From positions 186,001-250,000 of the forward strand of contig NZ_FNPK01000003.1 of assembly GCF_900107285.1 (NCBI RefSeq): a stretch of 64,000 bases of DNA, written 5' to 3'. Origin of the DNA: Acinetobacter kyonggiensis. Lineage in GTDB: Bacteria; Pseudomonadota; Gammaproteobacteria; Pseudomonadales; Moraxellaceae. Shown in pieces: positions 28,471-38,404 of this stretch. Within the stretch, counting starts at the first letter, position 1. Each line of letters begins with the position of its first letter. The notes beneath the pieces were generated by a model. That model was not told the origin of the DNA and did not search any database. It worked only from the letters and a program-made list of their open reading frames with translations. Position numbers and translations under genes: made by a program.

Positions 28471-29637
28471 ATGCGCGAGTACGCTGTATTTACCTCGGAA
28501 TCTGTAAGCGAAGGTCATCCAGATAAAATGGCTGACCAAATCAGTGATGCTATTTTGGATGCAATCTTAACAGAAGACCCATTTGCACGGGTTGCTTGTG
28601 AAACGCTTGTCAAAACAGGTGCTGTAGTACTTGCGGGTGAAATCACAACAACAGCAAATGTTGACTTTGAAGCGATTGTACGTCAAACCGTAAATGGCAT
28701 TGGCTATCATCATTCTGACCTCGGTTTTGATGGTTCAACTTGTGCTGTCATCAACATGATTGGTAAACAGTCTCCTGAAATTGCTCAGGGTGTTGACCGT
28801 CAAAAACCTGAAGATCAAGGTGCTGGCGATCAAGGCTTAATGTTTGGTTACGCAAGCCGCGAAACTGACGTTTTAATGCCTGCTCCTATTTCTTATGCAC
28901 ATCGCTTAATGGAAAAACAAGCTGAACTACGCCGTAATGGTCGTTTACCTTGGTTGCGTCCAGATGCTAAAAGTCAGGTGACTTTTGCCTATGAAAATGG
29001 CATGCCTGTTCGTTTAGATGCGGTTGTATTGTCAACCCAACACGATCCTGAAATTACTCAAGCAGCTTTAAAAGAAGCCGTGATTGAAGAAATTGTGAAA
29101 AAAGTGATTCCTGCTGAAATGTTCCATGCAGGCACTAAATTTCACATCAACCCAACAGGGATGTTTGTGATTGGTGGTCCTGTAGGTGACTGTGGCTTAA
29201 CGGGTCGTAAAATTATTGTCGATACTTACGGCGGTATGGCGCGTCATGGCGGCGGTGCTTTCTCTGGTAAAGATCCATCTAAAGTTGACCGTTCTGCTGC
29301 TTATGCAGGTCGTTATGTTGCAAAAAATATTGTTGCAGCAGGTCTTGCTGATAAATGTGAAATTCAAGTGTCTTATGCTATTGGCGTGGCAGAGCCAACT
29401 TCAATTTCAATCAATACTTTTAATACAGCTAAAGTTTCTGAAGAACTGATTATTCAATTGGTTCGTGAACATTTTGACTTACGTCCATACGGGATTACCC
29501 GCATGTTAGACTTGATTCAACCGATGTATAAGCAAACTGCTGCCTATGGTCACTTTGGCCGTGAAGGTTCAGACACTGCATTTACTTGGGAAAAAACAGA
29601 TAAAGTGGAAGCGCTTAAAGCATCTGCTGGACTGTAA
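28471..29637 (+). CDS. metK: S-adenosylmethionine synthetase
   Basis: 388 residues from the ATG at 28471, which follows AGGA at a good distance; a GTG four codons earlier is unlikely. [30 protein letters not shown] is the conserved start, [14 protein letters not shown] the ATP/substrate loop, and [23 protein letters not shown] the P-loop-like motif. It makes SAM from methionine and ATP. The enzyme feeds the radical-SAM and methylation pathways, including moaA and bioB in this window. Confidence 0.97.
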   Translation: MREYAVFTSESVSEGHPDKMADQISDAILDAILTEDPFARVACETLVKTGAVVLAGEITTTANVDFEAIVRQTVNGIGYHHSDLGFDGSTCAVINMIGKQSPEIAQGVDRQKPEDQGAGDQGLMFGYASRETDVLMPAPISYAHRLMEKQAELRRNGRLPWLRPDAKSQVTFAYENGMPVRLDAVVLSTQHDPEITQAALKEAVIEEIVKKVIPAEMFHAGTKFHINPTGMFVIGGPVGDCGLTGRKIIVDTYGGMARHGGGAFSGKDPSKVDRSAAYAGRYVAKNIVAAGLADKCEIQVSYAIGVAEPTSISINTFNTAKVSEELIIQLVREHFDLRPYGITRMLDLIQPMYKQTAAYGHFGREGSDTAFTWEKTDKVEALKASAGL

Positions 29638-29646
29638 TTTTGTTAT

Positions 29647-29676
29647 AAAAAAGCCCACATCATGTGGGCTTTTTTT
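29647..29676 (+). terminator. Terminator after metK
   Basis: AAGCCCACAT-C-ATGTGGGCTT stem flanked by A and T runs; probably works for both metK and the small convergent gene. Confidence 0.93.
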
Positions 29677-29689
29677 GTTGCAAAAATAT

Positions 29690-29935
29690 TCATTGCTTAT
29701 TTTTTTCACCTTGTTGTAAAACCGTTAATAATGAAGTTTGAACTGGTGTTTCCTGATGATCCTTTAAATAAATATGAACGACTTTAAAGACAATCACTGC
29801 TGCTAAGCAGGTTAAAATACAAAAAATCCAGAAACCATAGGGACTTCTAATATTATGCGAACCGCAATTTATACATTCCTTATCAGTTGATTCAACAACC
29901 CGATTACAACAAGCACAATGGTATTGATATAGCAT
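29690..29935 (-). CDS. Small zinc-ribbon membrane protein
   Basis: 81 residues. Two CxxC pairs (CACCNRVV and ECINCGSHN) at residues 7-25 form a zinc ribbon or rubredoxin-like knuckle. One membrane segment (FWIFCILTCLAAVIVFKVVHIYL) and a polar tail follow. The function is unknown; such proteins are sometimes membrane-anchored adaptors. It is single, convergent with metK, with no operon partner. Confidence 0.7.
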   Translation of the reverse strand: MLYQYHCACCNRVVESTDKECINCGSHNIRSPYGFWIFCILTCLAAVIVFKVVHIYLKDHQETPVQTSLLTVLQQGEKNKQ

Positions 29936-30253
29936 AAGGATGCTCCTACATTACGCATTTTTGTTTTTATATTTCCATCATGCTTTATGATGATGTGTAA
30001 TATCCATAAAATAGTATGTGAGTCTGCCTATGGATACAATAGTGTTTATCCATAGCTAAAAAAGCCTTTGAAAATATATCCCCAAATTTCCGACATAAGC
30101 TCTTTATTTATATTAAAAAATATGAATGCATAATAAGCTGACACGACATTGTTTGTAACACAATCAAGTACATCAAAATTTAAAGATTAAGCTTGTAAAA
30201 CCCACATTCGCTCTACCTTTTTCGTTAAAATAACAGGCCATAATTTAGAGTTT
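29936..30253. other. Intergenic region, no feature recognised
   Basis: About 318 AT-rich bases between two small genes that point away from each other. It should contain both promoters; no RNA gene, repeat or strong palindrome is seen. Confidence 0.4.
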
Positions 30254-30445
30254 ATGATGATGCAACTGATTAAAAAAGGGGGTTTACGCGAACGTGCAAA
30301 CCGTAGTCGCAGCTATAAAGGTTCAGAAAATACTGAAACAACCTTGAAACCAAATCGTTACTCTCAAGTCAAAAAAAGTGAGGAAATAACCACGGTTACT
30401 CCCCCATCTACTCAAATGGATGATGACTCTACACAACAAAACTAA
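30254..30445 (+). CDS. Small basic hypothetical protein
   Basis: 63 residues starting at three tandem ATGs, so the start is uncertain by two codons. It is rich in Arg, Lys, Ser and Thr (KKGGLRERANRSRSYKGSENTE) and looks disordered. No membrane segment or family is seen. The 3' end overlaps the stop of the convergent LysE-family gene by four bases. It is probably a real gene, because a promoter-sized gap and GAG-rich sequence precede it, but support is weak. Confidence 0.45.
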   Translation: MMMQLIKKGGLRERANRSRSYKGSENTETTLKPNRYSQVKKSEEITTVTPPSTQMDDDSTQQN

Positions 30446-31077
30446 AGCAGTGCCAGCACGTCATACCACAACCAAAGGGCAAAAAGCAGGAACAGTCCAC
30501 CTGAAATAATATCAATATAACTACCTGAGCGCTGATATGCCTGTTTAATTTTAGGCATAGATAAAATCAGCATTAAAACCGTAAACACGATAAACGTTTG
30601 AACTGGAATAATCAGCGCCAACTGGGTTTTTAAATGATCTGATGCGGCAGAACTTAAAGCTAAAGAAAATACGCTGCTAAAATAAATCAGTGTTTTAGGA
30701 TTGGCTAAATTGGTCATTAGCCCCAATAGAAAATAATTTTTCGTATCCAATACGCTCACGTCTACGTCTTCATAACCTAAGCTTTGCTTACGCTGTTTCA
30801 AACCGCCAGTTAACATTGCCCAGCCCATACGAGCCAAAAACAATCCTCCAACAAGCATTAAAATGTGTTGTATCCATGGAAACTGTTCAATCAGTACTGT
30901 AAAACCAAGCAGCGTTAAAACCACCCAAACCACAATACCCACAGAAATACCTAAAATAATTTTTAATATATTTGCCCTTGAAGTTGACGCTGAACTTTTG
31001 GCAATCAATAAAATATCGGGGCCGGGACTAAGCTGTGCAACAAAATGAAGGGCGCAAATGGTCAAAAGCAATGACAT
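30442..31077 (-). CDS. LysE/RhtB-family amino acid exporter
   Basis: 211 residues, about six membrane segments. The N-terminal signature is LLTICALHFVAQLSPGPDIL followed by LIAKSSASTSRANILKI; the central loop is NLANPKTLIYFSSVFSLAL. It is about as long as the LysE-type gene at 22.5 kb and shares its motifs. It probably exports an amino acid; the substrate is unknown. It is transcribed alone, downstream of fxsA but separated by that gene's terminator. Confidence 0.9.
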   Translation of the reverse strand: MSLLLTICALHFVAQLSPGPDILLIAKSSASTSRANILKIILGISVGIVVWVVLTLLGFTVLIEQFPWIQHILMLVGGLFLARMGWAMLTGGLKQRKQSLGYEDVDVSVLDTKNYFLLGLMTNLANPKTLIYFSSVFSLALSSAASDHLKTQLALIIPVQTFIVFTVLMLILSMPKIKQAYQRSGSYIDIISGGLFLLFALWLWYDVLALL

Positions 31078-31160
31078 AACAATCAGGAAGATTTTTAAAA
31101 CGCATATTATATCGTTTGTTCAATTTTTTGCATGTCTCCTCGCCCTAAATTCAGCCAATA

Positions 31161-31189
31161 AAAAAGCCGAATCATCATAATTCGGCTTA
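31161..31189 (-). terminator. Terminator after fxsA
   Basis: AAGCCGAAT/ATTCGGCTT stem with TTTTTT in the minus-strand direction, about 20 bases past the fxsA stop. Confidence 0.88.
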
Positions 31190-31208
31190 TCAAAAGAAAT
31201 AGATAAAT

Positions 31209-31787
31209 TTATTTATTGACGTCTTTCATTTCAATTTTTTGAACATCAGGGGTGATTTCACGTGCTTCACCATCAATAATGCTCGAGTCCTGACGCTGTG
31301 AACCGCCTTGTTGTTGCATATCTTGCATTTGGCGCATTAAGTCTGCAAATGGATTTTGACCTTGAGCACCTCCGCCCATACCATTCATATCGCCCATCAT
31401 GCCACCCATCATTTTATCCATCATGGCTTGCTGACGTTTTGCCATCGTTTTCATCATGACATTTTTAAAAATATTTTGAACACTCGGAATCAAAATTAAT
31501 ACTGCTAAAACATCGGTAATCAAACCGGGAATGAGCAAGAAAAATCCTGCTAAAATTTTGGGTAGATTTGAAGTTAACGCAGGATCACCTGTCATTTGCC
31601 CCATACGCATTTGCTGCATCTGAGGCATTAAACCAGCCGAATATTTACGAATCAAATTCATACCCATAAAAAAGGCAGCAATAAACCAGAAAAATACGTA
31701 CCACATACTGCCGACGAGGTCACCCACGCCAATCCAGACAAATACTTCTAGAATTAAGCCAGCCAAAACAATAAGAAATAATTTCAT
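31209..31787 (-). CDS. fxsA: FxsA-family membrane protein
   Basis: 192 residues from the ATG at 31787 (MKLFLIVLAGLILEVFVWIG), matching the family start; an upstream extension of 13 residues is rejected. Membrane segments are at about residues 2-20, 24-44 and 74-104 (KILAGFFLLIPGLITDVLAVL is the conserved FxsA loop). The tail is rich in Met, Gly and Gln (MMDKMMGGMMGDMNGMGGG) and is probably disordered. In E. coli FxsA affects F-plasmid exclusion of phage T7; the cellular role is unclear. It is divergent from ruvC. Confidence 0.88.
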   Translation of the reverse strand: MKLFLIVLAGLILEVFVWIGVGDLVGSMWYVFFWFIAAFFMGMNLIRKYSAGLMPQMQQMRMGQMTGDPALTSNLPKILAGFFLLIPGLITDVLAVLILIPSVQNIFKNVMMKTMAKRQQAMMDKMMGGMMGDMNGMGGGAQGQNPFADLMRQMQDMQQQGGSQRQDSSIIDGEAREITPDVQKIEMKDVNK

Positions 31788-31909
31788 AAAAATTAATCTA
31801 ATCTCAACAAAATAAATAGGGTGCAATATTCAAGTGCTTAATCAGGATCAAGCTTTTTTGATACGCTTATGTAACAATATGGGCATTATTCTATTTTTAA
31901 AGTCTTTGT

Positions 31910-32455
31910 ATGTCATTAATTATTGGTATCGATCCGGGTTCTCGCTTAACTGGCTACGGTATTATCGAAAAAAATGGGCAAAAATTGACTTTTGTAGATG
32001 CTGGAACCATTCGTACCGAAACCCCTGAAATGCCTGAACGCTTGAAACGCATTTTTGCTGGGATTGAACGTATTGTTAAATTTCATGGCCCAACCGAAGC
32101 TGCGGTCGAACAAGTGTTTATGGCTCAAAACCCCGACTCTGCCCTTAAACTGGGGCAAGCGCGTGGCGCAGCGATTGCCGCTTTAGTCAATTCTGACGTG
32201 CAAGTGGCTGAATATACAGCTCGGCAAATCAAACAATCCGTTGTCGGTTATGGTGCCGCAGATAAAGAACAAGTTCAAATGATGGTGATGCGTATTTTAA
32301 ATTTAAGCATTAAACCGCAACAAGATGCTGCCGATGCTTTAGCCGCTGCAATTTGCCATGCGCATGCCGCAGGCAGTATGAGTAAAATGGCGGTGTTAAA
32401 TGCACTAGGCGGCATGGCACGAGGTCGCAGCCGTTCGAGTAGTAGAAGACGTTAA
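31910..32455 (+). CDS. ruvC: RuvC, Holliday junction endonuclease
   Basis: 181 residues. [15 protein letters not shown] gives the first catalytic Asp, [25 protein letters not shown] the Glu region, and [15 protein letters not shown] the last acidic pair, so all four active-site acids are present. It resolves Holliday junctions with RuvAB. Here ruvC is not next to ruvAB. The stop abuts the stop of the convergent small gene directly, so the two transcripts may overlap. Confidence 0.96.
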   Translation: MSLIIGIDPGSRLTGYGIIEKNGQKLTFVDAGTIRTETPEMPERLKRIFAGIERIVKFHGPTEAAVEQVFMAQNPDSALKLGQARGAAIAALVNSDVQVAEYTARQIKQSVVGYGAADKEQVQMMVMRILNLSIKPQQDAADALAAAICHAHAAGSMSKMAVLNALGGMARGRSRSSSRRR

Positions 32456-32794
32456 TTAACTATTTTGAAGATAAGGCGCAAAATCTTTGCGCATTTCCCG
32501 TAGTGAAGGTTGCTTGGGGTAAGTGAAAGTCACCCTACGGCCAAAACTCCGCATATTCTTTTTCTGATTGGGATCAATTCGGATTAAAACCAATTCATCT
32601 GGCTGATGATCATCACTCACCTCACAAATCATAATGGTTTGGCTTCTTTCAATCACGTGATATTGACTAAACTCTTTCTGTACCATGTCCTTAAACGATA
32701 TTTTGCTTGGGCTTGCATTAGCACGTTGGGTATAAATCACCAGAAAAATACAAAATACGACAACTATCGCCACGACCCAATATTTATCCATCAT
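32456..32794 (-). CDS. Hypothetical protein with N-terminal membrane anchor
   Basis: 112 residues from the ATG at 32794, which has AAGGTG just upstream. One N-terminal membrane segment (YWVVAIVVVFCIFLVIYTQ) precedes a soluble part of about 85 residues with no recognised motif. The domain would face the periplasm or cytoplasm depending on orientation; the single Lys before the segment does not settle this. It is 36 bases downstream of acyP on the same strand and may share its transcript. Confidence 0.65.
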   Translation of the reverse strand: MMDKYWVVAIVVVFCIFLVIYTQRANASPSKISFKDMVQKEFSQYHVIERSQTIMICEVSDDHQPDELVLIRIDPNQKKNMRSFGRRVTFTYPKQPSLREMRKDFAPYLQNS

Positions 32795-32830
32795 GTTCAC
32801 CTTGTATTTTTATTGTTATAAAAATGAGCG

Positions 32831-33106
32831 TTAACGCAACATGTTAAATCCGACAAAATTTTGCTCATGAGCTAAAATAATCTGAAACACCTGAACCACT
32901 TCTGCACGCGGTGGCCCATCATAACTCCGTGAAATCAGCTCTTGAAGGACATCAAAATGCCCAACAATCACAGCTTCAACCTCACCTGAATCTAGGTTTT
33001 TAACATAACCTGTTAACGCGAGTGCTAAAGCCTGCTGCTCAAACCAACGACGATAGCCCACACCTTGAACCCGACCTCGAATAATGAGCTTAATGGCTTT
33101 ATTCAT
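32831..33106 (-). CDS. acyP: Acylphosphatase
   Basis: 91 residues from the ATG at 33106, the normal length. The active-site loop IIRGRVQGVGYRRWFEQQA contains the phosphate-binding Arg, and TGYVKNLDSGEVEAVIVG has the catalytic Asn. It hydrolyses acyl phosphates. The start overlaps the stop of nnrD (ATGAATAA), so it is translated in coupling with it. A longer frame with 13 extra residues reads into nnrD and is less likely. Confidence 0.92.
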   Translation of the reverse strand: MNKAIKLIIRGRVQGVGYRRWFEQQALALALTGYVKNLDSGEVEAVIVGHFDVLQELISRSYDGPPRAEVVQVFQIILAHEQNFVGFNMLR

Positions 33107-34589
33107 AAGCATGCTGCATATTAACCACATGATAAACAGCTTCATTCATATGATGTGCCTGCAACCCACGCATCCCCTTTGCAGCTAACCAATCACCCGC
33201 TAAGGCATGTAAAGTGACAATTTCATGCAGCTGAATTTGATGACCCCATTGCGCTTTTAAACTCGCAATCATCCCTGCCAATACATCCCCCATACCGCCG
33301 GTTCCCATCCCCGCATTGCCCGCCGTACAAATCCACAGTTGATCTTCCAAAATCAGGCTTCCTGCACCTTTCAGCACCCATTGTCCGGCATATTTTTCTT
33401 TTAATGCATAAATAGCCACAATTCGATCATTTTCGATGTCTTGAATCGAACAATTTAACAATTTTGCAGCTTCACCGGGATGCGGTGTTAAATATGAATC
33501 TGCTTTTAATTCTTCAGGGTGATTGGCTAAAAACCAAAGTGCATCCGCATCTAATACCACTTGCAAGTGTTCAGTGCTATTTATTTTCGGAAACCATTTT
33601 AAATATTGTTGCTCTGACCACGTATCACGCCCCAAGCCCATGCCAAAACTCACTACATCGACATGATCTAATAACAATTGAATCTCTGCCTTGGTCAAAG
33701 CATTGATATCACGCAGCATAATATTGGGTGAGCGCGCTAAAATAGCTGTGTGATGTTTCTCATGACAAACAATGGTTACTTTTCCCGCACCAGCGCTAAA
33801 GGCTGCTTCGGCTGCCATCATCACCGCACCGCCCATATCGGCATGTCCACCAATCAAAAGTACATGACCATAACTCCCCTTATGACCAAAAGCCTCACGT
33901 TGTGGCAGTGCAATGGCGGTTTTAGAAAGTTGCGCGAGTGGTTTTAATGCCACATCTGGAGGAATTAGGGAAATGACTTCCACCTGACCAGCAAACTCTT
34001 TCCCTTGTCCTGTAAACAATCCTGCTTTAAGCCCTAAGGCAACATATGAGTAATCGGCTTTAATCGCACATGGTAAGGGCTGACCAGTATTGGCATGCAA
34101 GCCGCTCGGAATATCAATGGCTATTTTCAAGCCCGTTTGAACATTGATATGCTGAATAATTTTTTGCCAATCTGCACTTAATGCACGGTTTAAACCAATC
34201 CCAAATAATGCATCGATATAACAATCATATTGTTTTTGAAATTCAAAACCAGCATAAATTTTTATTTCTGCATCTACCGCTTCTTGATAAGCCGTATGTA
34301 AATCGGTTGATGCACCTAATTCAGCTGCATAAATATCTACATCAAAACCAAATTGTTTTAAATATTTTGCGGTTAAATAGCCATCACCTGCATTGTTGCC
34401 TTGCCCACAGCACAGAGTGATCTGTTGTATATGACGTTGTTTTAAAATAGGTACTAAACGCTGCGTAATCATCCAAGCCACTTGCTGCATTAAGGCATAA
34501 GAACTGTTTTGTTTGGCAAACCAGCGTTGCTCCCATGCTTGAATACTTTGGCTATCATAAACAGGGCTATGATAAACTTGTTGATGCAT
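33099..34589 (-). CDS. nnrD: Bifunctional NAD(P)H-hydrate epimerase / dehydratase
   Basis: 496 residues. The N-terminal YjeF epimerase part has CCGQGNNAGDGYLTAKYL and DALFGIGLNR. The C-terminal dehydratase (YXKO) has SYGHVLLIGGHADMGGAVMMAAEAAFSAGAGKV, LTPHPGEAAKLL and the nucleotide site GNAGMGTGGMGDVLAGMIASL. It repairs damaged NADHX and NADPHX. It is divergent from queG with only 22 bases between start codons, so the promoters must overlap or lie inside the genes. Confidence 0.95.
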   Translation of the reverse strand: MHQQVYHSPVYDSQSIQAWEQRWFAKQNSSYALMQQVAWMITQRLVPILKQRHIQQITLCCGQGNNAGDGYLTAKYLKQFGFDVDIYAAELGASTDLHTAYQEAVDAEIKIYAGFEFQKQYDCYIDALFGIGLNRALSADWQKIIQHINVQTGLKIAIDIPSGLHANTGQPLPCAIKADYSYVALGLKAGLFTGQGKEFAGQVEVISLIPPDVALKPLAQLSKTAIALPQREAFGHKGSYGHVLLIGGHADMGGAVMMAAEAAFSAGAGKVTIVCHEKHHTAILARSPNIMLRDINALTKAEIQLLLDHVDVVSFGMGLGRDTWSEQQYLKWFPKINSTEHLQVVLDADALWFLANHPEELKADSYLTPHPGEAAKLLNCSIQDIENDRIVAIYALKEKYAGQWVLKGAGSLILEDQLWICTAGNAGMGTGGMGDVLAGMIASLKAQWGHQIQLHEIVTLHALAGDWLAAKGMRGLQAHHMNEAVYHVVNMQHAYE

Positions 34590-34611
34590 TGTTCTTTCCT
34601 TCTTATAAATT

Positions 34612-35706
34612 ATGGCTTCATCTACACCGTCACAAAAAATCCCCTTAGATCAAAATGATCCTGAGACACTCAAAGCATGGATTAAAGCGCAAGCTTTGGA
34701 ATTAGGCTTTAGTGATTGTGTCATTGCCAAACCAGATGCTCAAGAAGAATTGCCACGTTTTCAAGAATATCTAAAACGGGGTTATCATGGCGATATGAAG
34801 TTTTTGGAAGAAAATTTAGAAAAACGTGCTGATCCAACCTTACTGGTTCCCGGCACCAAAAGCATTATTTGTGTACGAATGAATTATTTGGTGGAAACAC
34901 CCAAACCTCGCTATGTCCCAGATGAACCGAATTTAGCCATTATCGCGCGCTATGCCCGTGGTCGGGATTATCACAAGGTCATGCGTGGTCGTTTAAAAAC
35001 ATTAGCCAGCAAAATTCGTGAAAAAGTGGGTGATTTTGAATCACGCCCTTTTGCAGACTCGGCCCCCATCTTTGAAAAGTCTTTAGCAGAAAATGCAGGT
35101 ATGGGCTGGACGGGTAAACACACCTTATTAATTCACAAAAAATCTGGTTCATTTTTTGTCTTGGGAGAGTTATTTACCTCACTGGATTTACCTTTCGACT
35201 CTCCCACAACCAAGCATTGTGGTTCTTGTACTGCGTGTATTGATATTTGTCCAACACAAGCCATTGTTGAGCCTTATATGCTCGACGCACGTAAATGTAT
35301 TGCTTATTTAACCATTGAATATCAGGGCATTATTCCCGAAGAATTACGCCGTGGTATTGGTAATCGTGTATTTGGTTGTGATGACTGTCAGCTGATTTGT
35401 CCGTGGAATAGTTTTGCTAAAAAAGCCACAATTGAAGATTTTAATCCACGACACGATTTAGATCAGAGCAGTTTACTGGATTTATGGCATTGGGATGAGA
35501 CCACCTTTTTAGCCAACACTGAAGGGAGTCCACTACGACGCACGGGTTATCAAAGTTTTATGCGAAATATTGCGATTGGCTTAGGTAATGCCCCTTTTTC
35601 TAATGAAATACTTGCAACATTGCAACAAACACGTGAACAATATGATGAGATTGTGCAAGTCCATATTGATTGGGCAATTCAAGAACAACTGGCTAAATTT
35701 TGTTAA
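34612..35706 (+). CDS. queG: QueG, epoxyqueuosine reductase
   Basis: 364 residues. The cobalamin-binding N-terminal domain (GFSDCVIAKPDAQEELPRFQEYLKRGYHGDMKFL) is followed by two [4Fe-4S] motifs, CGSCTACIDICPTQAI and CDDCQLICPWN. It carries out the last step of queuosine synthesis in tRNA. It is divergent from nnrD, an arrangement common in gammaproteobacteria where queG and yjeF are neighbours. Confidence 0.96.
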   Translation: MASSTPSQKIPLDQNDPETLKAWIKAQALELGFSDCVIAKPDAQEELPRFQEYLKRGYHGDMKFLEENLEKRADPTLLVPGTKSIICVRMNYLVETPKPRYVPDEPNLAIIARYARGRDYHKVMRGRLKTLASKIREKVGDFESRPFADSAPIFEKSLAENAGMGWTGKHTLLIHKKSGSFFVLGELFTSLDLPFDSPTTKHCGSCTACIDICPTQAIVEPYMLDARKCIAYLTIEYQGIIPEELRRGIGNRVFGCDDCQLICPWNSFAKKATIEDFNPRHDLDQSSLLDLWHWDETTFLANTEGSPLRRTGYQSFMRNIAIGLGNAPFSNEILATLQQTREQYDEIVQVHIDWAIQEQLAKFC

Positions 35707-35861
35707 ATTCAAAACAAAACAAATGACACTTCCTTTGTTTTAATCTTTTCTAGATATCAACAAAGTTTTCACTGTAGAAAAAAAATAGCATCCAGTTCAC
35801 AACAACTTTACAAATAACACTAAAAAATATTGTGACTATATTTACAATAAATAGCCTTACT

Positions 35862-35894
35862 TTGTAACTAAATTATCAATCTCATAATTTACAA
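35862..35894 (+). promoter_or_regulatory. Candidate BirA (biotin repressor) operator
   Basis: TTGTAA-CTA-N15-AAT-TTACAA spans 33 bases, exactly the length of the proteobacterial BirA box TTGTAAACC-N15-GGTTTACAA, with the outer six bases of each arm perfect. The inner three differ (CTA and AAT for ACC and GGT). It ends two bases before a candidate -35 element and 113 bases before bioB, so biotin-dependent repression of bioB is likely. Confidence 0.7.
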
Positions 35895-35896
35895 TA

Positions 35897-35927
35897 TTGA
35901 CAAAAACCAATCGATAGATACTATAAT
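35897..35927 (+). promoter_or_regulatory. Probable bioB promoter
   Basis: TTGACA at 35897-35902 and TATAAT at 35922-35927, both perfect hexamers but with 19 bases between them, longer than the usual 17. It lies directly after the BirA-type dyad. Confidence 0.5.
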
Positions 35928-36007
35928 ATTTGGTTTTTTATGCCTTTAGATTTCATATAAATTAGGTATGATAAATAATAAATAATGATGATTATGGATT
36001 TTCACCA

Positions 36008-36997
36008 ATGAATGTACGTAATGACTGGTCACGCGAAGAAATTCAGGCTTTATATAATCAGCCCTTTTTAGATTTAATTTTTGAAGCACAGCGCATTCAT
36101 CGTGAACACTTTGATCCAAATACAATCCAAGTTAGCACACTGCTTTCAATCAAAACAGGTAAATGTCCTGAAGATTGCAAATATTGCTCACAGTCAGCAC
36201 GTTACGATTCAAAACTCGAAGCTGAAAAACGCATAGCTGTAGATAAAGTTATTCAAGAAGCAAAAGAAGCATTAGCTTCTGGTTCTTCACGTTTTTGTAT
36301 GGGTGCTGCTTGGCGTAATCCACACGAACGTGATATGCCTTATGTATTAGAAATGGTCAGCGAAGTTAAAGCATTGGGCTTAGAAACCTGTATGACTTTA
36401 GGCATGCTCAATCAATCACAAGCTGAACGCTTAAATGAAGCGGGTTTGGATTACTACAACCACAATTTAGATACATCACGTGAATATTATTCAAATATTA
36501 TCACTACACGCACTTTTGATGATCGCTTAAACACTTTAGATTTTGTCCGTCAAGCTGGCATGAAAGTCTGTAGTGGCGGAATTGTCGGTCTAGGTGAAAC
36601 CAAGCAAGATCGTATTGGTTTATTACATGAATTGGCAACTTTAGCCATTCATCCTGAATCTGTTCCTATCAATATGCTGGTTCCAATTGAAGGTACGCCA
36701 CTTGCAGATGTTGAAAAACTGGATGTAACAGAATGGATTCGCACGATTGCTGTTGCACGCATTATTATGCCAAAAAGCTATATTCGCCTTTCTGCTGGGC
36801 GTGAATCTTTATCTGATTCTGATCAAGCTCTGGCATTTATGGCGGGTGCGAACTCTCTTTTCTCTGGTGAAAAGCTGTTAACAACCCCGAATGCAGGTGA
36901 AGGTCGAGATAAACAATTATTTGATAAGTTAGGTTTGATTGCTGAAAAAGCCAAACCGCGTATTCAAGAATTATCTGTAGATGCTATGGCAAGCTAA
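36008..36997 (+). CDS. bioB: BioB, biotin synthase
   Basis: 329 residues. The radical-SAM motif is CPEDCKYC (in [18 protein letters not shown]), and [16 protein letters not shown] and [10 protein letters not shown] supply the [2Fe-2S] and substrate residues. It inserts sulfur into dethiobiotin. In this window it stands alone, not in a bio operon. An extended 5' region with a BirA-type operator precedes it and a terminator follows. Confidence 0.96.
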   Translation: MNVRNDWSREEIQALYNQPFLDLIFEAQRIHREHFDPNTIQVSTLLSIKTGKCPEDCKYCSQSARYDSKLEAEKRIAVDKVIQEAKEALASGSSRFCMGAAWRNPHERDMPYVLEMVSEVKALGLETCMTLGMLNQSQAERLNEAGLDYYNHNLDTSREYYSNIITTRTFDDRLNTLDFVRQAGMKVCSGGIVGLGETKQDRIGLLHELATLAIHPESVPINMLVPIEGTPLADVEKLDVTEWIRTIAVARIIMPKSYIRLSAGRESLSDSDQALAFMAGANSLFSGEKLLTTPNAGEGRDKQLFDKLGLIAEKAKPRIQELSVDAMAS

Positions 36998-37018
36998 GTT
37001 ATTCATACCTGCCGTTTT

Positions 37019-37046
37019 TAAAAAAGCCCCTTGTGGGCTTTTTTTA
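37019..37046 (+). terminator. Terminator after bioB
   Basis: AAGCCC-CTTGT-GGGCTT with flanking A and T runs, 22 bases past the stop; also suits the convergent small gene. Confidence 0.9.
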
Positions 37047-37055
37047 TTGATTTAA

Positions 37056-37286
37056 TTATTTTACAAAGTTATGTGCCGTAATTAAAATACCATAGCTTGC
37101 ATTCAAATAATCACCTCTGCGAATACTATCGACTCCATTGGCATGATGTACCAGCAATTCTTGAGTAATCGCATCATAAGTGAAAGAATCAAAACTATCT
37201 TGATGATGACATAACCACGTCAATGTATCTGGCAAATACTCATCGACAATATAAGTTTGTGCTTTAAAATCTTTGTTCATTGACAT
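37056..37286 (-). CDS. Small hypothetical protein
   Basis: 76 residues (alternative start two codons in). Acidic and soluble, with aromatic residues (LPDTLTWLCHHQDSFDSFTYD, DYLNASYGILITAHNFVK); no signal peptide or membrane segment, and no family recognised. The ribosome binding site is weak. It is convergent with bioB and has a long non-coding region upstream. Confidence 0.55.
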   Translation of the reverse strand: MSMNKDFKAQTYIVDEYLPDTLTWLCHHQDSFDSFTYDAITQELLVHHANGVDSIRRGDYLNASYGILITAHNFVK

Positions 37287-37939
37287 ATTTCTATCTGGCT
37301 AGGTGAAGATTATTGCTTTTATGCTTATAAAAGGCTTTGTTACACAAAGCGATCGTAGCTGATGTTCATTATTACTATTTTTTATTTCCTAAAAAACTAA
37401 AAAGTGAGCTTAAAGCTCACTTTCTATCACTATAAATTAAAGTTATTGATTAACTTTACTCATCCTTCATTCCCTATGTTCTCCTATTTCTTCCATGTGC
37501 TCATTTTCGTAAACATGTAAACAAAATAATCTCAGTAGCAATTGAAGCATCTTTTAAATTTCCTTCTGCTTGTTTTTTAATTTAGCTTACTAAAAATACA
37601 TTTCATCCTAAAATGTATCTGTGATTAAAAAACCACACCCATTTATTAACATATTTTTTTGATCATGCAAACAATCTTGCAATAATTATTATTGTAAATT
37701 ACAAAATAAAAGCACTTTTAACGCCAAAATACAGATTATTTTTCATTCAATACTCATGAAATTCAGAACGTAATAAAATTATCTGGGCTAAATACTTGAG
37801 TAGATTCATGAAAAATTATGTAGTGCAAAATGAGAAACAAAACAGTGCAAAATAGGCCAAAAACTTGCACATAGTGCTTACATAAATTCAGACATTAAAA
37901 AACCACTTAGGATTAGTACACCTAAGTGGTTGTTTTATT
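37287..37939. other. Intergenic region between a small gene and the tRNA gene
   Basis: About 650 AT-rich bases. AAAGTGAGCT/AGCTCACTTT at 37400-37422 is a stem with a T-rich minus-strand tail, so it looks like a terminator for a minus-strand transcript starting upstream, yet no frame of useful length is open there; several short ATG-led frames with good ribosome sites (37450-37540) end within 10 codons. This might be a small RNA or a decayed gene. The tRNA terminator is at 37896-37931. Confidence 0.4.
37896..37931 (-). terminator. Terminator after the tRNA gene
   Basis: Eleven-pair stem AACCACTTAGG/CCTAAGTGGTT with TTTTTTAAT in the minus-strand direction, eight bases past the tRNA 3' end. Confidence 0.92.
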
Positions 37940-38016
<77 letters not shown>

Positions 38017-38404
38017 TTATAAGCTGAATTTGTTATATATCAACAAGTTCAAGCGAGGCAATACTAACGAAAATTGTTTCAAAAAACAAGCATTTTTGTT
38101 TCCACTTGCACAGTAACACAACAATTATTTCACACTTTTATTTTGACGTTTATATTTTGATCAAATCAAAATAATATCTCCAAGACTAAGTCTTGGTATT
38201 ATTGATATTAATCAAGAAAATTTATTGTATTTAACAGATCATAAATGCCAACTCAGCCACCCAAGTATTGAAATTAATCACGGATAGAGCAATTATTTAA
38301 TTATACCTATAAAGTCTAAATAAAATAATTCAACAACGATGCAAAATAGCACTTTAAGAATAAAAGTAGAACAATGCTGATTAAAAAATTAACTTTTTAT
38401 CTAC
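38017..38404. other. Intergenic region upstream of the tRNA, no feature recognised
   Basis: About 388 AT-rich bases. It should include the tRNA promoter; nothing else convincing is seen. Confidence 0.4.

Larger units (their letters stand above)
35707..36007. other. bioB upstream region
   Basis: About 300 AT-rich bases with the BirA-type dyad and a promoter listed separately. No terminator is obvious after queG and no other feature is seen. Confidence 0.5.
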
